A stretch of DNA of 33,629 nucleotides from Hyphomicrobiaceae bacterium (GCA_947472885.1 CANJBX010000041.1:1-33629); one strand, 5' to 3'. Counted from the first letter of the stretch, positions 1 through 8,974 are shown. Notes: generated from the sequence alone by a model not told the origin. Numbers and translations are program-made.

Positions 1-56
1 GCAAGCGGCGCTCCCGTAACGCCCCCGACGAAGCCAGCCAAGCCTGATCGCGAAAC

Positions 57-88
57 GCAGGAAGGCCCCCCGCGGGGGGCCTTCCTGC
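57..88. terminator. Perfect 32-bp GC-rich palindrome, probable terminator inside the IS end
   Basis: Bases 57-72 are exactly complementary to 73-88, giving a perfect palindrome with six C followed by GC and six G at its centre. It lies just downstream of possible plus-strand stop codons at 17-19 and 45-47 and just inside the repeated IS terminus. The likely role is to stop transcription at the end of the IS gene. There is no clear T-run directly after it, so an ordinary intrinsic terminator is likely but not proven. Confidence 0.5.
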
Positions 89-98
89 TCGCCTCACT

Positions 99-142
99 GA
101 TGCATTTTTACTCCGGCGCACCGATGCATTTTGTCTCCGGCG
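99..142. repeat. Two direct copies of a 20-bp IS terminal block
   Basis: Copies at 99-118 and 123-142 share GATGCATTTT followed by two variable bases and CTCCGGCG, with start points 24 bp apart. Spaced direct copies next to the element tip are typical transposase-binding sites of IS21-like ends. Confidence 0.7.
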
Positions 143-148
143 TTGACA

Positions 149-1618
149 CTCGAGCGATGCCACCAGTGCTTTCAGCGGCGTTTCAAGCCGGCGCGTCTTG
201 TCGAACAGAATGCGCGAGCCGCGCCGCCACGTATACATCACCACCATCACCAGCGCGCCGAGCAGCAAGGGCATCCAGCCGCCTTCGAACACTTTGAGCA
301 TGTTGGCCGACAGGAAGGTCAGGTCGAGCAAGAGGAACGGCACGATCAATGCTGCGGCCGCGAGTGGATTCCACTTCCACACTTTCCAGATCACGATGAA
401 CGCCATCGTTGCAGTAACGACCATGGTGCCGGTAACGGCGATGCCATAGGCCGAGGCCAACGCGCTTGATGAGCGGAACAATCCGACCAGCAGCAGCACG
501 CCGACGAGCAGCAGCGTGTTGACGCGCGGCATGTAGATTTGCCCGAACAACGCCTCCGACGTATGGCGGATTTCAAGCCGCGGCAACAAGCCGAGCTGGA
601 TGGCCTGCTGCGTCAGCGAATATGCGCCGGTGATGACGGCCTGACTTGCGATCACGGTCGCAGCGGTTGCCAGCAGGATCATCGGCAGCAGTGCCCAGTC
701 GGGATACAGCAGGAAGAACGGATTTTCGACTGCCGTTGGCTGGGCAAGCACCAGCGCGCCCTGCCCGAGATAGTTCAACACCAGCGCCGGCAGCGCCGCG
801 CCCATCCAGGCCGCGCGGATCGGGCCTTTTCCGAAATGGCCAAGATCGGCATAGAGCGCCTCCGCGCCGGTAACGACCAGGAAAATCGCGCCAAGCGTGA
901 TGAAGCCGATAGTGCCATGGGTCAGCAGAAAGCCGACGCCATAGACGGGGTTGAATGCCTTGAGCACGGCCGGGTTTTGCACCACCTGCAAAATGCCGGG
1001 CGTTGCGATGGCGACAAACCACACCAAAGTAATGGGACCAAAGAACGCGGCGACCCTGGCCGTGCCGCGCGATTGCACCGCAAAAAGGCCAACCAGAATG
1101 ACGACGGTCAGCGGCACGACGTAAGGCTCAAATGCGGGCGTTGCGAGCTTCAATCCTTCGACCGCCGACAGTACGGATAGCGCCGGCGTGATGATTGCAT
1201 CGCCATAGAACAATGCGCCGCTGGCGATGCCGAGCAGGGTGACAAGTCCGCTGCGCCCGCCGAGCGCACGGTTCGCAAGCGCCATGAGGACAAGCGTGCC
1301 GCCCTCACCGTTGTTGTCGGCACTGAGCAGGACCACGACGTACTTGAGCGTCACCACGACGATAAGCACCCAGATGATCAGGGAGAGAATACCCAGCACG
1401 ATGGGTTCGGTCGGCACACCGCCCGCGCCGGTGGCCGCCTGAATGGATTCGCGAAACGCGTAAAGCGGACTGGTGCCAATGTCGCCGTAGACAACGCCAA
1501 GACTGCCGAGGGTAAGCGGCCAAAAGCTGGTGCGGGCGCGGCCAGTGTCGTTGCTCGACGCCGGCGTATCGGTGGCCGAAATGGTCCCCTTGCCGGGAGC
1601 CGTGACTTCGGTTTCCAT
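149..1618 (-). pseudogene. kup: Kup potassium uptake transporter, C-terminus cut off by an IS end
   Basis: The reading frame opens at the ATG at 1618 and is uninterrupted for 490 codons. It contains the Kup/HAK/KUP signatures: [14 protein letters not shown] near residue 42, DNNGEGG near 105, and [19 protein letters not shown]. It aligns throughout with the intact neighbour at 1688-3604. At codon 490, directly after Ser-Leu-Glu, homology ends and the frame continues into the IS terminus and on to the window edge without a stop. About 148 residues are lost, that is the cytoplasmic C-terminal domain of a 638-residue protein. The membrane core is complete, so a chimeric protein could still be made, but the tail would be basic and unrelated. 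It is probably inactive or altered. Expressed or not, it is a broken copy of the tandem pair. Confidence 0.85.
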
Positions 1619-1687
1619 GGTTTGCTACCTCAAAGATACGCCGCAACAGATAACTGGTTCACGCCGGTTTCGTGCCGCAGGCAAACG

Positions 1688-3604
1688 CTAAATTGTAACC
1701 TGCGTACCGACTTCCACCACCCGTCCGGTGGGGATGTGAAAGAAGTCGGTGGCGTCACTGGCCGACCGCGCCAGGGTAATGAACAGCCGATCCTGCCAGC
1801 GTGGCATGCCGGAATGCGCCGCCGGCTTGAGCGAGCGGCGCGACAGGAAGAACGACGTCGACATGATATCGAATTGCCAGCCCTTCTTGCGGGCGATGGC
1901 GAGCGCGTTCGGCACGTTCGGCGTTTCCATGAACCCGAACCGCAGTTCAACCAGCGAGAACAGCGGGGAGAGCTGCGTCATCGTCACACGGGATTCGTCA
2001 GAAACGCGCGGCGTATCCGCCGTCTTGATCGTCAACACTACGTTATGTTCGTGCAGCACCTTGTTGTGCTTGAGATTATGCAGCAGCGCGGTGGGTGCGG
2101 ATTCCGGATCGCTGGTCAGGAAGATCGCGGTGCCGGGTACCACATGCGGCGCTTTCTTTTCAAGGCTCTTGATCAGTGCGGCGAGCGGAACTTCGGTGCG
2201 ACGTGTCTTGCCGGCCAGCAAGGTCGTGCCGCGCCGCCAGGTGACGATCAGGATGACGATGCTGGCGCCGAACACCAGCGGCACCCATGCACCCTGTACG
2301 ACCTTCATGAGATTTGCAGCAAGGAATGTCGTGTCGATGAAAACCAGCGGCGCCATCAGGGCGGCGGCACTCCACGGGTTCCACTTCCACAATTTCCAGA
2401 TCACGATGAAGCCAAGGATGCCATCGACCACCATCGTCGTCGTAACGGCGATGCCATAGGCCGACGCCAGCGCGCTCGATGTGCGGAACGTCACGACCAG
2501 CAGCAGCACGCCCAGCAGCAGCGCCGCGTTGACGCGCGGGATATAGATCTGGCCGAGATGCGTTGCCGACGTATGGCGGATTGCAAGGCGCGGAATAAGG
2601 CCAAGCTGGATCGCCTGCCGCGTCAGCGAATATGCGCCGGTAATCACGGCCTGGCTTGCGATAATGGTTGCGCATGTCGCCAGCACGAGTACCCCCGGCA
2701 GCAACTGCGCGGGGAACAGCAGATAGAAGGGATTTTCCAGCGCGGCAGGATCGGACAGCAGCAGCGCGCCCTGCGCGAAATAGTTGACGATCAGGGATGG
2801 CAGCACCAGGGCAAACCATGCGGTCTGAATCGGCTTGCGGCCAAAATGACCGAGATCGGCATACAAGGCTTCACCGCCGGTGACGGACAGGAATACAGCG
2901 CCGAGCGTCACCAAGGCGATGACGCCGTGGTTGACCATGAAAAACACGGCGTGCAGCGGATTGAGCGCTTCAAACACAACCGGGTTATCGAAGAGGTGCG
3001 TGAAGCCGGCCACCGCCAGCACCAAGAACCACAGCACCATGATCGGGCCAAAGAATGCAGCGACCTTTGCAGTGCCGCGCGACTGGACAGCAAACAGCCC
3101 GATCAGGATGACCACCGTCGCCGGCACGACGTAATGCTCGGACGCCGGCAACACCAGCTTGAGACCTTCGACGGCGGACAGCACCGAGATCGCCGGCGTG
3201 ATGACGCTATCGCCATAGAACATCGCCGCACCGATCATGCCCAGCATCAGGATAAACGGCGAACGCCGCCCCAGCGCGCGTGTCGCCAGCGCGGTGAGCG
3301 ACAGTGTGCCGCCCTCACCGTTGTTATCGGCGCGCAGCAGGATAATCACGTACTTGATGGTGACAGTGACGACGAGCGACCATACGATCATGGACAGCAC
3401 GCCGAGGACGATTTCCTTGGTAATTGCGCCGCCGTGGCCGACCGCAGCCGTTACGGCTTCACGAAAAGCGTAAAGCGGGCTGGTGCCAATGTCGCCGTAG
3501 ACGACGCCGGCACTGCCAACGACGAGAGCGATCTGGCTGGCCGGTTTGGCATGGCCGATGGATTGCCCGTCCGGGGTGCCCGGCGCGTGACTCGGTTCTG
3601 CCAT
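1688..3604 (-). CDS. kup: Kup family potassium uptake protein, intact copy
   Basis: This 638-residue inner-membrane protein belongs to the Kup (TrkD) family, which takes up K+ probably by H+ symport. The N-terminal motif [17 protein letters not shown] (near residue 32), the loop [11 protein letters not shown], and [19 protein letters not shown] are all present. About 12 hydrophobic segments fill residues 25-455. A cytoplasmic C-terminal domain follows to the end (…[10 protein letters not shown]). Length and start match the family. The truncated paralogue lies 69 bp downstream on the same strand, so the two probably arose by tandem duplication and may have been co-transcribed. This copy would carry the Kup function now that the other is broken. 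A bacterial genome often keeps several kup genes, so substrate specificity (for example Cs+) cannot be told apart. Confidence 0.96.
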   Translation of the reverse strand: MAEPSHAPGTPDGQSIGHAKPASQIALVVGSAGVVYGDIGTSPLYAFREAVTAAVGHGGAITKEIVLGVLSMIVWSLVVTVTIKYVIILLRADNNGEGGTLSLTALATRALGRRSPFILMLGMIGAAMFYGDSVITPAISVLSAVEGLKLVLPASEHYVVPATVVILIGLFAVQSRGTAKVAAFFGPIMVLWFLVLAVAGFTHLFDNPVVFEALNPLHAVFFMVNHGVIALVTLGAVFLSVTGGEALYADLGHFGRKPIQTAWFALVLPSLIVNYFAQGALLLSDPAALENPFYLLFPAQLLPGVLVLATCATIIASQAVITGAYSLTRQAIQLGLIPRLAIRHTSATHLGQIYIPRVNAALLLGVLLLVVTFRTSSALASAYGIAVTTTMVVDGILGFIVIWKLWKWNPWSAAALMAPLVFIDTTFLAANLMKVVQGAWVPLVFGASIVILIVTWRRGTTLLAGKTRRTEVPLAALIKSLEKKAPHVVPGTAIFLTSDPESAPTALLHNLKHNKVLHEHNVVLTIKTADTPRVSDESRVTMTQLSPLFSLVELRFGFMETPNVPNALAIARKKGWQFDIMSTSFFLSRRSLKPAAHSGMPRWQDRLFITLARSASDATDFFHIPTGRVVEVGTQVTI

Positions 3605-3683
3605 GAATGAAAGCGTTGTTGTCGCCGGTTAAGTTGAGCTGCCATGCAGCAAGGCGCGTCCTTATAACACCCCGTCACAGCAA

Positions 3684-3703
3684 TAAAACCGGCATTTTAT
3701 GCC
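3684..3703 (-). terminator. Possible weak intrinsic terminator of motAB
   Basis: Read on the minus strand, downstream of motB, a 5-bp GGCAT/ATGCC hairpin with a 3-base loop (3691-3703) is followed by GGTTTTATT. The stem is short, so this is a weak candidate. Its position between motB and kup, both on the minus strand, fits. Confidence 0.35.
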
Positions 3704-3767
3704 TGTCCCGCGCCATAATGGCAGCGGCACCTTGAATTTTAACAAGCAATATCAGATAGTTATAAAA

Positions 3768-4592
3768 TCACGGCTTGAAGTCGACCGGGATCGGCGGTTC
3801 CTCGCGCATCAGCGTGATGGTGACGCGGCGGTTGGCGGCGATGAACGGATCGTCCGGGAACAGGGGCTGGGTATCCGCCTTACCTGACACCGCGAAGAAA
3901 TTTGCCGCCGGAACGCCCTCGCCTTCGAGGATCTGACGAATGACGCCGGCGCGATCGGTCGAGAGTTCCCACGGGCCGTAACCCGGACGCGACGGCGTCC
4001 TGCTGGCCGACGAATGTCCGGTGATGGTGATGCGGAACGGAACGGCCTTCAAAGGTCCAGCAAGTTTCGCCAGTGCGCGGCGCGTGCGCTCGTAAGGCTG
4101 CTTGGAGCCTTCCGGAAACATCGAGCGGCCATCCTGATCGACCAGTTCGACGTTCAGCCCGTCCTTCGTCTCTTCCATCATGATGTTCTTGGAGAGCTCG
4201 GAGAAGTCCGGGAGTTCCTGCAGCGATTGACGCAATGACGCGGCGGCAAGCGCCAAAGAACGGTCCTTGGCGATGCGCACGCCTTCGCGGCGGTCACGAT
4301 CGTGCGATTCCGGCGAGGGATTGCCGCTGGCTTCCTCGGGCGGAATATGCGCGGCGTTCTTGATCTTGGCGCGGGTCGGCAGGCCCTGCACTTCGATGAT
4401 GCCGGAATAGCGGACGGCATTCTGCACGCCGAACGCATCGCGCATCGAGCCGGCGACGACCTGAAGCTTGTGTTCGTCCTGATTGGAGAACGCGACCAGC
4501 ATCACGAAGAAACTCATGAGCAAGGCCATGAGATCCGCGAATGTCACGAACCAGCCGTGACCGCCACCGTGTGCTGCTTTTTTTCTGGCCAT
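3768..4592 (-). CDS. motB: Flagellar motor stator protein MotB
   Basis: This 274-residue protein has the MotB layout. A short basic cytoplasmic N-terminus (MARKKAAHGGGHGW) precedes one membrane segment with the motif TFADLMALLMSFFVMLVAFS. The Asp at residue 20 is the expected ion-binding residue of the stator channel. After a variable periplasmic linker, residues about 165-265 form an OmpA/MotB peptidoglycan-binding domain, with TGHSS, LSTDRA and a late NRRVTITL motif. It anchors the stator to the cell wall and couples proton flow to flagellar rotation with MotA. It lies 30 bp downstream of motA, in one operon. No other flagellar genes are in the window. Confidence 0.95.
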   Translation of the reverse strand: MARKKAAHGGGHGWFVTFADLMALLMSFFVMLVAFSNQDEHKLQVVAGSMRDAFGVQNAVRYSGIIEVQGLPTRAKIKNAAHIPPEEASGNPSPESHDRDRREGVRIAKDRSLALAAASLRQSLQELPDFSELSKNIMMEETKDGLNVELVDQDGRSMFPEGSKQPYERTRRALAKLAGPLKAVPFRITITGHSSASRTPSRPGYGPWELSTDRAGVIRQILEGEGVPAANFFAVSGKADTQPLFPDDPFIAANRRVTITLMREEPPIPVDFKP

Positions 4593-4622
4593 GGTTTTCT
4601 ACCGGCCGCCGTGACGTACTAC

Positions 4623-5402
4623 TTACGCTGGCGCGGCTGCGGCCTCGCCTTCATCGTGCCGGTGCTTCTCCGGCAGGTAGGCCAGCAGCATTTCGCGCAC
4701 CAGCGCCGGGCTCTTTGAATCGCGCATCATCAGGATGCCGTCGATGATCAACGTGCGGCTGATTTCTTCCTCGAGCAGCTTGACGTGCAGCTTGTCGGCC
4801 AGCGGCAGGCAGAACAGGTTGGCGACCAGCGCGCCGTAGAGCGTCGCGAGCAGCGCGACCGCCATGAACGGGCCAAGCTTGGAAGGGTCGGACATGTTGG
4901 AGAACATCTGCACCATGCCGAGCAGCGTGCCGATCATGCCGAACGCCGGGGCGCAATCGCCGTAGGCACGGTAGATCTTCTGGCCTTCGTCGAGATGGGT
5001 CAGGAAGTTGTCGCGGTCGCGCTCGAGGTTGTCGCGGATGAATTCGGCGTCGTAACCGTCGGCGACGTAGCGGATGCCCTTGGCCAGGAAGGAGTCGTCC
5101 GTCTGCACCGATTCAAGTCCGATGGGTCCCTGTTTGCGGACGATTTCGGCAAGGCCCGCCAGTTCGTCCACCAGTTCGCGCTGGGTCGTGCTGCGAATGC
5201 TGAACGCATATTTCGCGCCCATCGGCACGCCGTGGATGATTTCCTTGAGCGGAAAGCGGATCAGGGTCGAGGCGGTCGAACCGCCGAAAATAATGATGAT
5301 CGCGTGGATGTCGTAGAACATCCGGAAATCGCCGCCCATCAGGATAAGGACGGTAATGACCGCGCAACCAGCCACGATCCCGACGATGGTTGCGATATCC
5401 AT
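4623..5402 (-). CDS. motA: Flagellar motor stator protein MotA
   Basis: This 259-residue inner-membrane protein is the MotA/ExbB-type stator subunit. The start MDIATIVGIVAGC at 5402 follows a GGGGAAT ribosome-binding site. An in-frame extension upstream to 5525 has no MotA character and overlaps the neighbour's promoter region, so it was not used. Hydrophobic segments lie near residues 3-25 and 30-50 and again in the second half (PAFGMIGTLLGMVQMF and LATLYGALVANLFCLPLADKL). This is the four-helix MotA pattern with the cytoplasmic charged loop between. MotA surrounds MotB to form the proton channel and presses on FliG. The motB gene follows at 30 bp. Divergent from mmsA across 198 bp. Confidence 0.95.
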   Translation of the reverse strand: MDIATIVGIVAGCAVITVLILMGGDFRMFYDIHAIIIIFGGSTASTLIRFPLKEIIHGVPMGAKYAFSIRSTTQRELVDELAGLAEIVRKQGPIGLESVQTDDSFLAKGIRYVADGYDAEFIRDNLERDRDNFLTHLDEGQKIYRAYGDCAPAFGMIGTLLGMVQMFSNMSDPSKLGPFMAVALLATLYGALVANLFCLPLADKLHVKLLEEEISRTLIIDGILMMRDSKSPALVREMLLAYLPEKHRHDEGEAAAAPA

Positions 5403-5472
5403 AGAATTCCCCAACGCAAAACATGTGCAGCCGGATTGCCCGGTGGCACGACCCGACTTTATGCGGCGCGTA

Positions 5473-5490
5473 CTTAAAGGACGCTTAAAG
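5473..5490. promoter_or_regulatory. Two CTTAAAG direct repeats, possible operator in the motA/mmsA spacer
   Basis: CTTAAAG occurs at 5473-5479 and again at 5484-5490, 11 bp apart, about one helical turn. The repeats sit just upstream of the candidate mmsA promoter and between two divergent genes. A regulator binding one face of the DNA is plausible but is an inference. Confidence 0.3.
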
Positions 5491-5502
5491 AGAACCGATT
5501 GC

Positions 5503-5531
5503 TTGACCTGCCGGGCCCGGAACATGACAAT
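5503..5531 (+). promoter_or_regulatory. Candidate sigma-70-type promoter of mmsA
   Basis: TTGACC at 5503-5508 and GACAAT at 5526-5531 are separated by 17 bp, about 70 bp before the mmsA start. This fits a housekeeping promoter. It has not been tested. Confidence 0.4.
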
Positions 5532-5600
5532 TCGCGTATCAAAGCGGGCGGACGGCTGCTAAAACCCGCCGAAATGCTTGAAATTGCGGGAGAGAACGCC

Positions 5601-7097
5601 ATGCGCGACATCGGACACTTCATCGGCGGAAAACAGGTGAAGGGCGGTTCCGGCCGCGCCGGAGACGTCTTCAACCCCAATACCGGCGAAGTGCAGGGCA
5701 AGGTCGCCCTCGCCTCTAGGTCTGAGGTCGAGCAGGCCATCGCCAATGCCGCCGCGGCGCAGCCGGCCTGGGCGGCGACCAATCCGCAGCGCCGCGCCCG
5801 CGTGATGTTCAAGTTCCTTGAGTTGATTGCCAAGGAAAACGAAAGCCTTGCGCAGCTTCTTTCATCCGAACACGGAAAGACCGTTGCCGACGCCAAGGGC
5901 GACATTCAGCGCGGCGTCGAGGTCGTCGAATTCGCCTGCGGCATTCCGCACCTGATGAAGGGCGAATACACCGACGGCGCAGGCCCCGCCATCGACATCC
6001 ACTCGATCCGCCAGCCGCTCGGCGTCGTTGCCGGCATCACGCCGTTCAACTTCCCGGCGATGATCCCGCTGTGGAAATGCGCGCCGGCCATTGCCTGCGG
6101 CAATGCCTTCATCCTGAAGCCGTCCGAGCGTGCGCCGGGCGTACCAATGCGGATCGCCGAACTGTTCCTGGAGGCAGGATTGCCGCCAGGCATCTTCAAC
6201 GTCGTCAACGGCAACAAGGAGGCCGTCGATACGCTCCTTACCGACAAGCGGATTCAGGCCATCGGCTTTGTCGGCTCGTCGGCCATCGCGGAATACATCT
6301 ACTCCACCGGCTGCGCCCACGGAAAGCGCGTGCAGTGCTTCGGCGGCGCCAAAAACCACATGATCGTGATGCCCGATGCCGACATGGATCAGGCCGTCGA
6401 TGCCCTGATCGGCGCGGGCTACGGCTCGGCCGGCGAGCGCTGCATGGCGATCTCGGTCGCGGTGCCGGTCGGCCAGAAGGCCGCCGACTTGCTGATCGAG
6501 AAGCTTGTCCCCCGCGTGGAAAGCCTCAAGGTCGGGCTCTCGACCGACGCGCAGGCCGACTACGGCCCGATGATTACCCGCGCGCACCTTGAAAAGGTGA
6601 AGGGCTATGTCGAGACCGGCATCAAGGAAGGCGCCAAGCTGCGCGTCGATGGCCGCAACTTCAAACTGCAGGGCTACGAGAACGGCAACTTCATGGGCGG
6701 CTGCCTGTTCGACGACGTGACGCCGGACATGACAATCTACAAGGAAGAAATCTTCGGGCCGGTACTCTCGGTCGTGCGCGCGAAGGATTACGAAGAAGCC
6801 GTGCGGCTGCCGTCCGAACACGAATACGGCAACGGCGTCGCGATCTTCACCCGCGACGGCGACACCGCGCGCGACTTCGCCTCGCGCGTCAATGTCGGCA
6901 TGGTCGGCGTGAACTTCGCTATCCCCGTCCCGCTCGCCTATTACACGTTCGGCGGCTGGAAGCGTTCCGGCTTCGGCGATCTCAACCAGCACGGACCGGA
7001 CTCGATACGCTTCTACACCAAGACCAAGACCATCACCTCGCGCTGGCCTTCCGGCACCAAGGAAGGTTCGGAGTTCACCATCCCGACCATGCGCTGA
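5601..7097 (+). CDS. mmsA: Methylmalonate-semialdehyde dehydrogenase (CoA-acylating)
   Basis: This 498-residue enzyme of the aldehyde dehydrogenase superfamily oxidises methylmalonate semialdehyde or malonate semialdehyde to propionyl-CoA or acetyl-CoA, in valine and myo-inositol catabolism. MRDIGHFIGGKQV is the typical MmsA N-terminus. The ATG at 5601 follows GGGAGAGAA at 5588. NAD-binding motifs include GITPFNFPAMIPLW, KPSERAPG and FVGSSAIA. The catalytic cysteine is Cys281 in SAGERCMAIS. The stretch CFGGAKNHM has Asn where hydrolytic aldehyde dehydrogenases carry the general-base Glu, as expected for the CoA-dependent MmsA group. An alternative in-frame start at 5499 would precede the promoter and add unrelated residues. 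It is followed at 38 bp by a GST gene. No other valine-pathway gene is in view. Confidence 0.93.
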   Translation: MRDIGHFIGGKQVKGGSGRAGDVFNPNTGEVQGKVALASRSEVEQAIANAAAAQPAWAATNPQRRARVMFKFLELIAKENESLAQLLSSEHGKTVADAKGDIQRGVEVVEFACGIPHLMKGEYTDGAGPAIDIHSIRQPLGVVAGITPFNFPAMIPLWKCAPAIACGNAFILKPSERAPGVPMRIAELFLEAGLPPGIFNVVNGNKEAVDTLLTDKRIQAIGFVGSSAIAEYIYSTGCAHGKRVQCFGGAKNHMIVMPDADMDQAVDALIGAGYGSAGERCMAISVAVPVGQKAADLLIEKLVPRVESLKVGLSTDAQADYGPMITRAHLEKVKGYVETGIKEGAKLRVDGRNFKLQGYENGNFMGGCLFDDVTPDMTIYKEEIFGPVLSVVRAKDYEEAVRLPSEHEYGNGVAIFTRDGDTARDFASRVNVGMVGVNFAIPVPLAYYTFGGWKRSGFGDLNQHGPDSIRFYTKTKTITSRWPSGTKEGSEFTIPTMR

Positions 7098-7135
7098 CGC
7101 GGCGCCTCATCACGCATTCGACACAAGGAAATTTC

Positions 7136-7780
7136 ATGGCCGAATACAAACTCTATTGCTTCGCCCAATCGGGTAACGCCTACCGCGCGGCACTGATGCT
7201 CAACCTCATCGGTGCAGACTGGGAGCCGGTATTCGTCGATTTCTTCAAGGGCGGCGTCCAGCGCACGCCAGCGTTCCGCAACGAGATCAACGAAATGGGC
7301 GAAGCGCCCGTGCTGGAACACAACGGCCGGAAACTCACGCAGTCCGGCGTGATCCTCACCTATCTCGCCAAGCGTTCGGGCAAGTTCCAGCCGCAAGGTG
7401 AAGACGAAGAGCTGGAAGCACTGCGCTGGATCATCTTCGATAACCAGAAGCTCAACGGCTATCTCGGCCCGTTCCGCTTTCTCAAGAACTTTGCCAAGCC
7501 CGCGGGCGATCCGGCGGCGATGGCGTTCCTCAAGGGCCGCATTGACGGCAGCCTCGGCATTCTCAACAAGCGGCTCGAAAAAGCGCCGTTCCTGCTGGGC
7601 AGCAAGCCGACCATCGCCGACCTTTCGCTGGTCGGCTATCTCTATTATCCGGCCGAGGAGTTCGGCTTCGATATCCGCAAGGACTATCCGAACATCGGAC
7701 CATGGCTCGATCGCATCAAGGCGCTGCCGGGCTGGAAGCATCCTTACGATCTGATGCCGGGCCATCCGCTGCCTGCGTAG
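7136..7780 (+). CDS. Glutathione S-transferase family protein
   Basis: This 214-residue cytosolic protein has the two-domain GST fold. The N-terminal thioredoxin-like domain (MAEYKLYCFAQSGNAYRAAL) has a likely catalytic Ser or Tyr near residues 3-12. It also has the cis-proline/SNAIL-type segment GEAPVLEHNGRKLTQSGVI near residues 55-72. The helical C-terminal domain contains FLLGSKPTIADLSLVGYLYY, the usual N-capping box. AAGGA precedes the ATG. It lies 38 bp after mmsA and probably shares its transcript. The substrate is unknown; a detoxifying or isomerising role beside amino-acid catabolism is only inference. A strong hairpin terminator follows. Confidence 0.85.
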   Translation: MAEYKLYCFAQSGNAYRAALMLNLIGADWEPVFVDFFKGGVQRTPAFRNEINEMGEAPVLEHNGRKLTQSGVILTYLAKRSGKFQPQGEDEELEALRWIIFDNQKLNGYLGPFRFLKNFAKPAGDPAAMAFLKGRIDGSLGILNKRLEKAPFLLGSKPTIADLSLVGYLYYPAEEFGFDIRKDYPNIGPWLDRIKALPGWKHPYDLMPGHPLPA

Positions 7781-7803
7781 CGCGACCGGCACCGCAAAAA
7801 ACC

Positions 7804-7835
7804 AAAGCCCGCCGCAGGATTTGCGGCGGGCTTTT
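7804..7835. terminator. Bidirectional intrinsic terminator
   Basis: A 13-bp perfect stem (7804-7816 with 7822-7834) has a 5-base loop. It has a T-run on the plus-strand side and A-residues on the other. It separates the convergent GST gene and dctP and could stop both transcripts. Confidence 0.85.
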
Positions 7836-7867
7836 CATTTTCACCCAGAAGGTCAGAAAGCAGGTCG

Positions 7868-8935
7868 TCAGCTCGCCGGCCCGACCGCCTTCTCGACCAT
7901 CGCACGCGCATCGGCGACCAGCGCCTTGCCGTCGATGCCCTTGCCTTCCATGTCCTTGATCCAGGACTCGACCGCCGGTTCCGCCGCCGCGCGCCAGCGC
8001 TTCATCTCGGTGGCGTCGATGGTGATGATGGTGTTGCCGCGCTTCTGCGCCACTTCGAGGCCCGGCGCGTCGCCGTCATTCTGGACCTTGCCGGCCCATT
8101 TCGACGTCTCAAGCCCGGCGTTGGCGTCGATCACCTTGCGCAGATCGTCCGGCAGGCTCTCGTAACGCTTGGTGTTCATCACCGTGACGAACAGGCCGAC
8201 ACACAGGCTGCGGTTGCCCGAGAATCCGGTGTGCGTGTTGACGAGTTCAGCCACCTTCAGCGGCGTCGTGACTTCCCACGGAATCAGCGCGCCGTCGATA
8301 ACGCCCTTCGAGAGCGAGTCCGGCACCGCCGGCACCGGCATGCCTACCGGCGTTGCGCCGAGAAGCTCGATCATCTTGTTGATCATGCGCGAAGTGCCGC
8401 GCAGCTTGAGGCCCTTCATGTCCTCCAGCTTGCGCACGCCGTTGCCCTTGCAGTGAATGAGATACGGCCCGTTGGTCTGGACCGCGAGCATCTTCACGTC
8501 CTTGTATTCGTCCTTGAGATGCTTCTCGTAGAACGCCCAGGTCGCCGGGCTGTTCTGCTCGCCGTTGCCCGCGATGAACGGCAATTCGAACACTTCCGAC
8601 TTGGGAAAGCGGTTCGGCGTGTAACCCGGCAGCGTCCAGGTGATATCGATGACGCCATCCCGCGCCTGATCGTAGACCTGCGGCGGCGTGCCGCCGAGCT
8701 GCATCGAAGGATAGAGTTCGATCTTGATGCGGTTGCCGGATTCCTTCTCGATCTTCTGCGCCCACGGCACGAGGAAGTTCTTTGGCACCGGCGCGGCGGC
8801 CGGCAACTGCTGCTGCAGCTTCAACGTGACCTGCGGAGCCTGCGCATAACCCGTGCGCAGAATGGCCGGCATGGCGACAGCCACGGATGCGGCGCCCGCG
8901 GACAGCTTCAGGAAATTACGGCGTGCGATGGTCAT
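7868..8935 (-). CDS. dctP: TRAP transporter substrate-binding protein (DctP type)
   Basis: This periplasmic binding protein of a TRAP transporter has 355 residues. The N-terminus MTIARRNFLKLSAGAASVAV is a twin-arginine (Tat) signal ending near AYAQ-like TGYAQA. The mature part has the DctP fold with LYPSMQLGGTPPQVYDQARDG and the conserved GLKLRGTSRMINKM region. The Arg there usually binds a substrate carboxylate. Two ATGs, at 8941 and 8935, are possible. The one at 8935 is better placed behind AGGAGAGG. It lies 39 bp downstream of dctM, in the order Q-M-P. The substrate is likely an organic acid, but the sequence does not name it. Confidence 0.92.
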   Translation of the reverse strand: MTIARRNFLKLSAGAASVAVAMPAILRTGYAQAPQVTLKLQQQLPAAAPVPKNFLVPWAQKIEKESGNRIKIELYPSMQLGGTPPQVYDQARDGVIDITWTLPGYTPNRFPKSEVFELPFIAGNGEQNSPATWAFYEKHLKDEYKDVKMLAVQTNGPYLIHCKGNGVRKLEDMKGLKLRGTSRMINKMIELLGATPVGMPVPAVPDSLSKGVIDGALIPWEVTTPLKVAELVNTHTGFSGNRSLCVGLFVTVMNTKRYESLPDDLRKVIDANAGLETSKWAGKVQNDGDAPGLEVAQKRGNTIITIDATEMKRWRAAAEPAVESWIKDMEGKGIDGKALVADARAMVEKAVGPAS

Positions 8936-8974
8936 GAGCATTCCTCTCCTTACATATGGTTTTTATTTGAACGG

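Larger units (their letters stand above)
1..148. mobile_element. End of an IS21-like insertion sequence (partial, runs off the window)
   Basis: The kup homology on the right stops abruptly at base 149, and the DNA to its left is unrelated to kup. The boundary reads TTGACA on the plus strand, that is TGTCAA as the outer tip of an element. Two near-identical 20-bp blocks (99-118 and 123-142) lie just inside the tip. Repeated terminal blocks behind a TG...CA tip are typical of IS21-family elements, which carry istA and istB. No transposase can be read here. On the plus strand one frame stops at 17-19 and another at 45-47; either could be the tail of an IS gene. The family is inferred from the terminus only. 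The other end and any target duplication lie outside the window. Confidence 0.65.

Noticed and set aside
1622-3610. A 662-codon plus-strand open frame opposite kup
   Set aside because: It is the antisense shadow of the intact kup gene. Its product is Gln/Arg/His-rich with no family motifs, as expected for GC-rich coding DNA read backwards.
5403-5525. N-terminal extension of motA
   Set aside because: The extra 41 codons show no MotA character and cover the candidate mmsA promoter; the ATG at 5402 has a good ribosome-binding site.
5862-6992. A 376-codon minus-strand frame inside mmsA
   Set aside because: It lies wholly within a gene with clear catalytic motifs on the plus strand.
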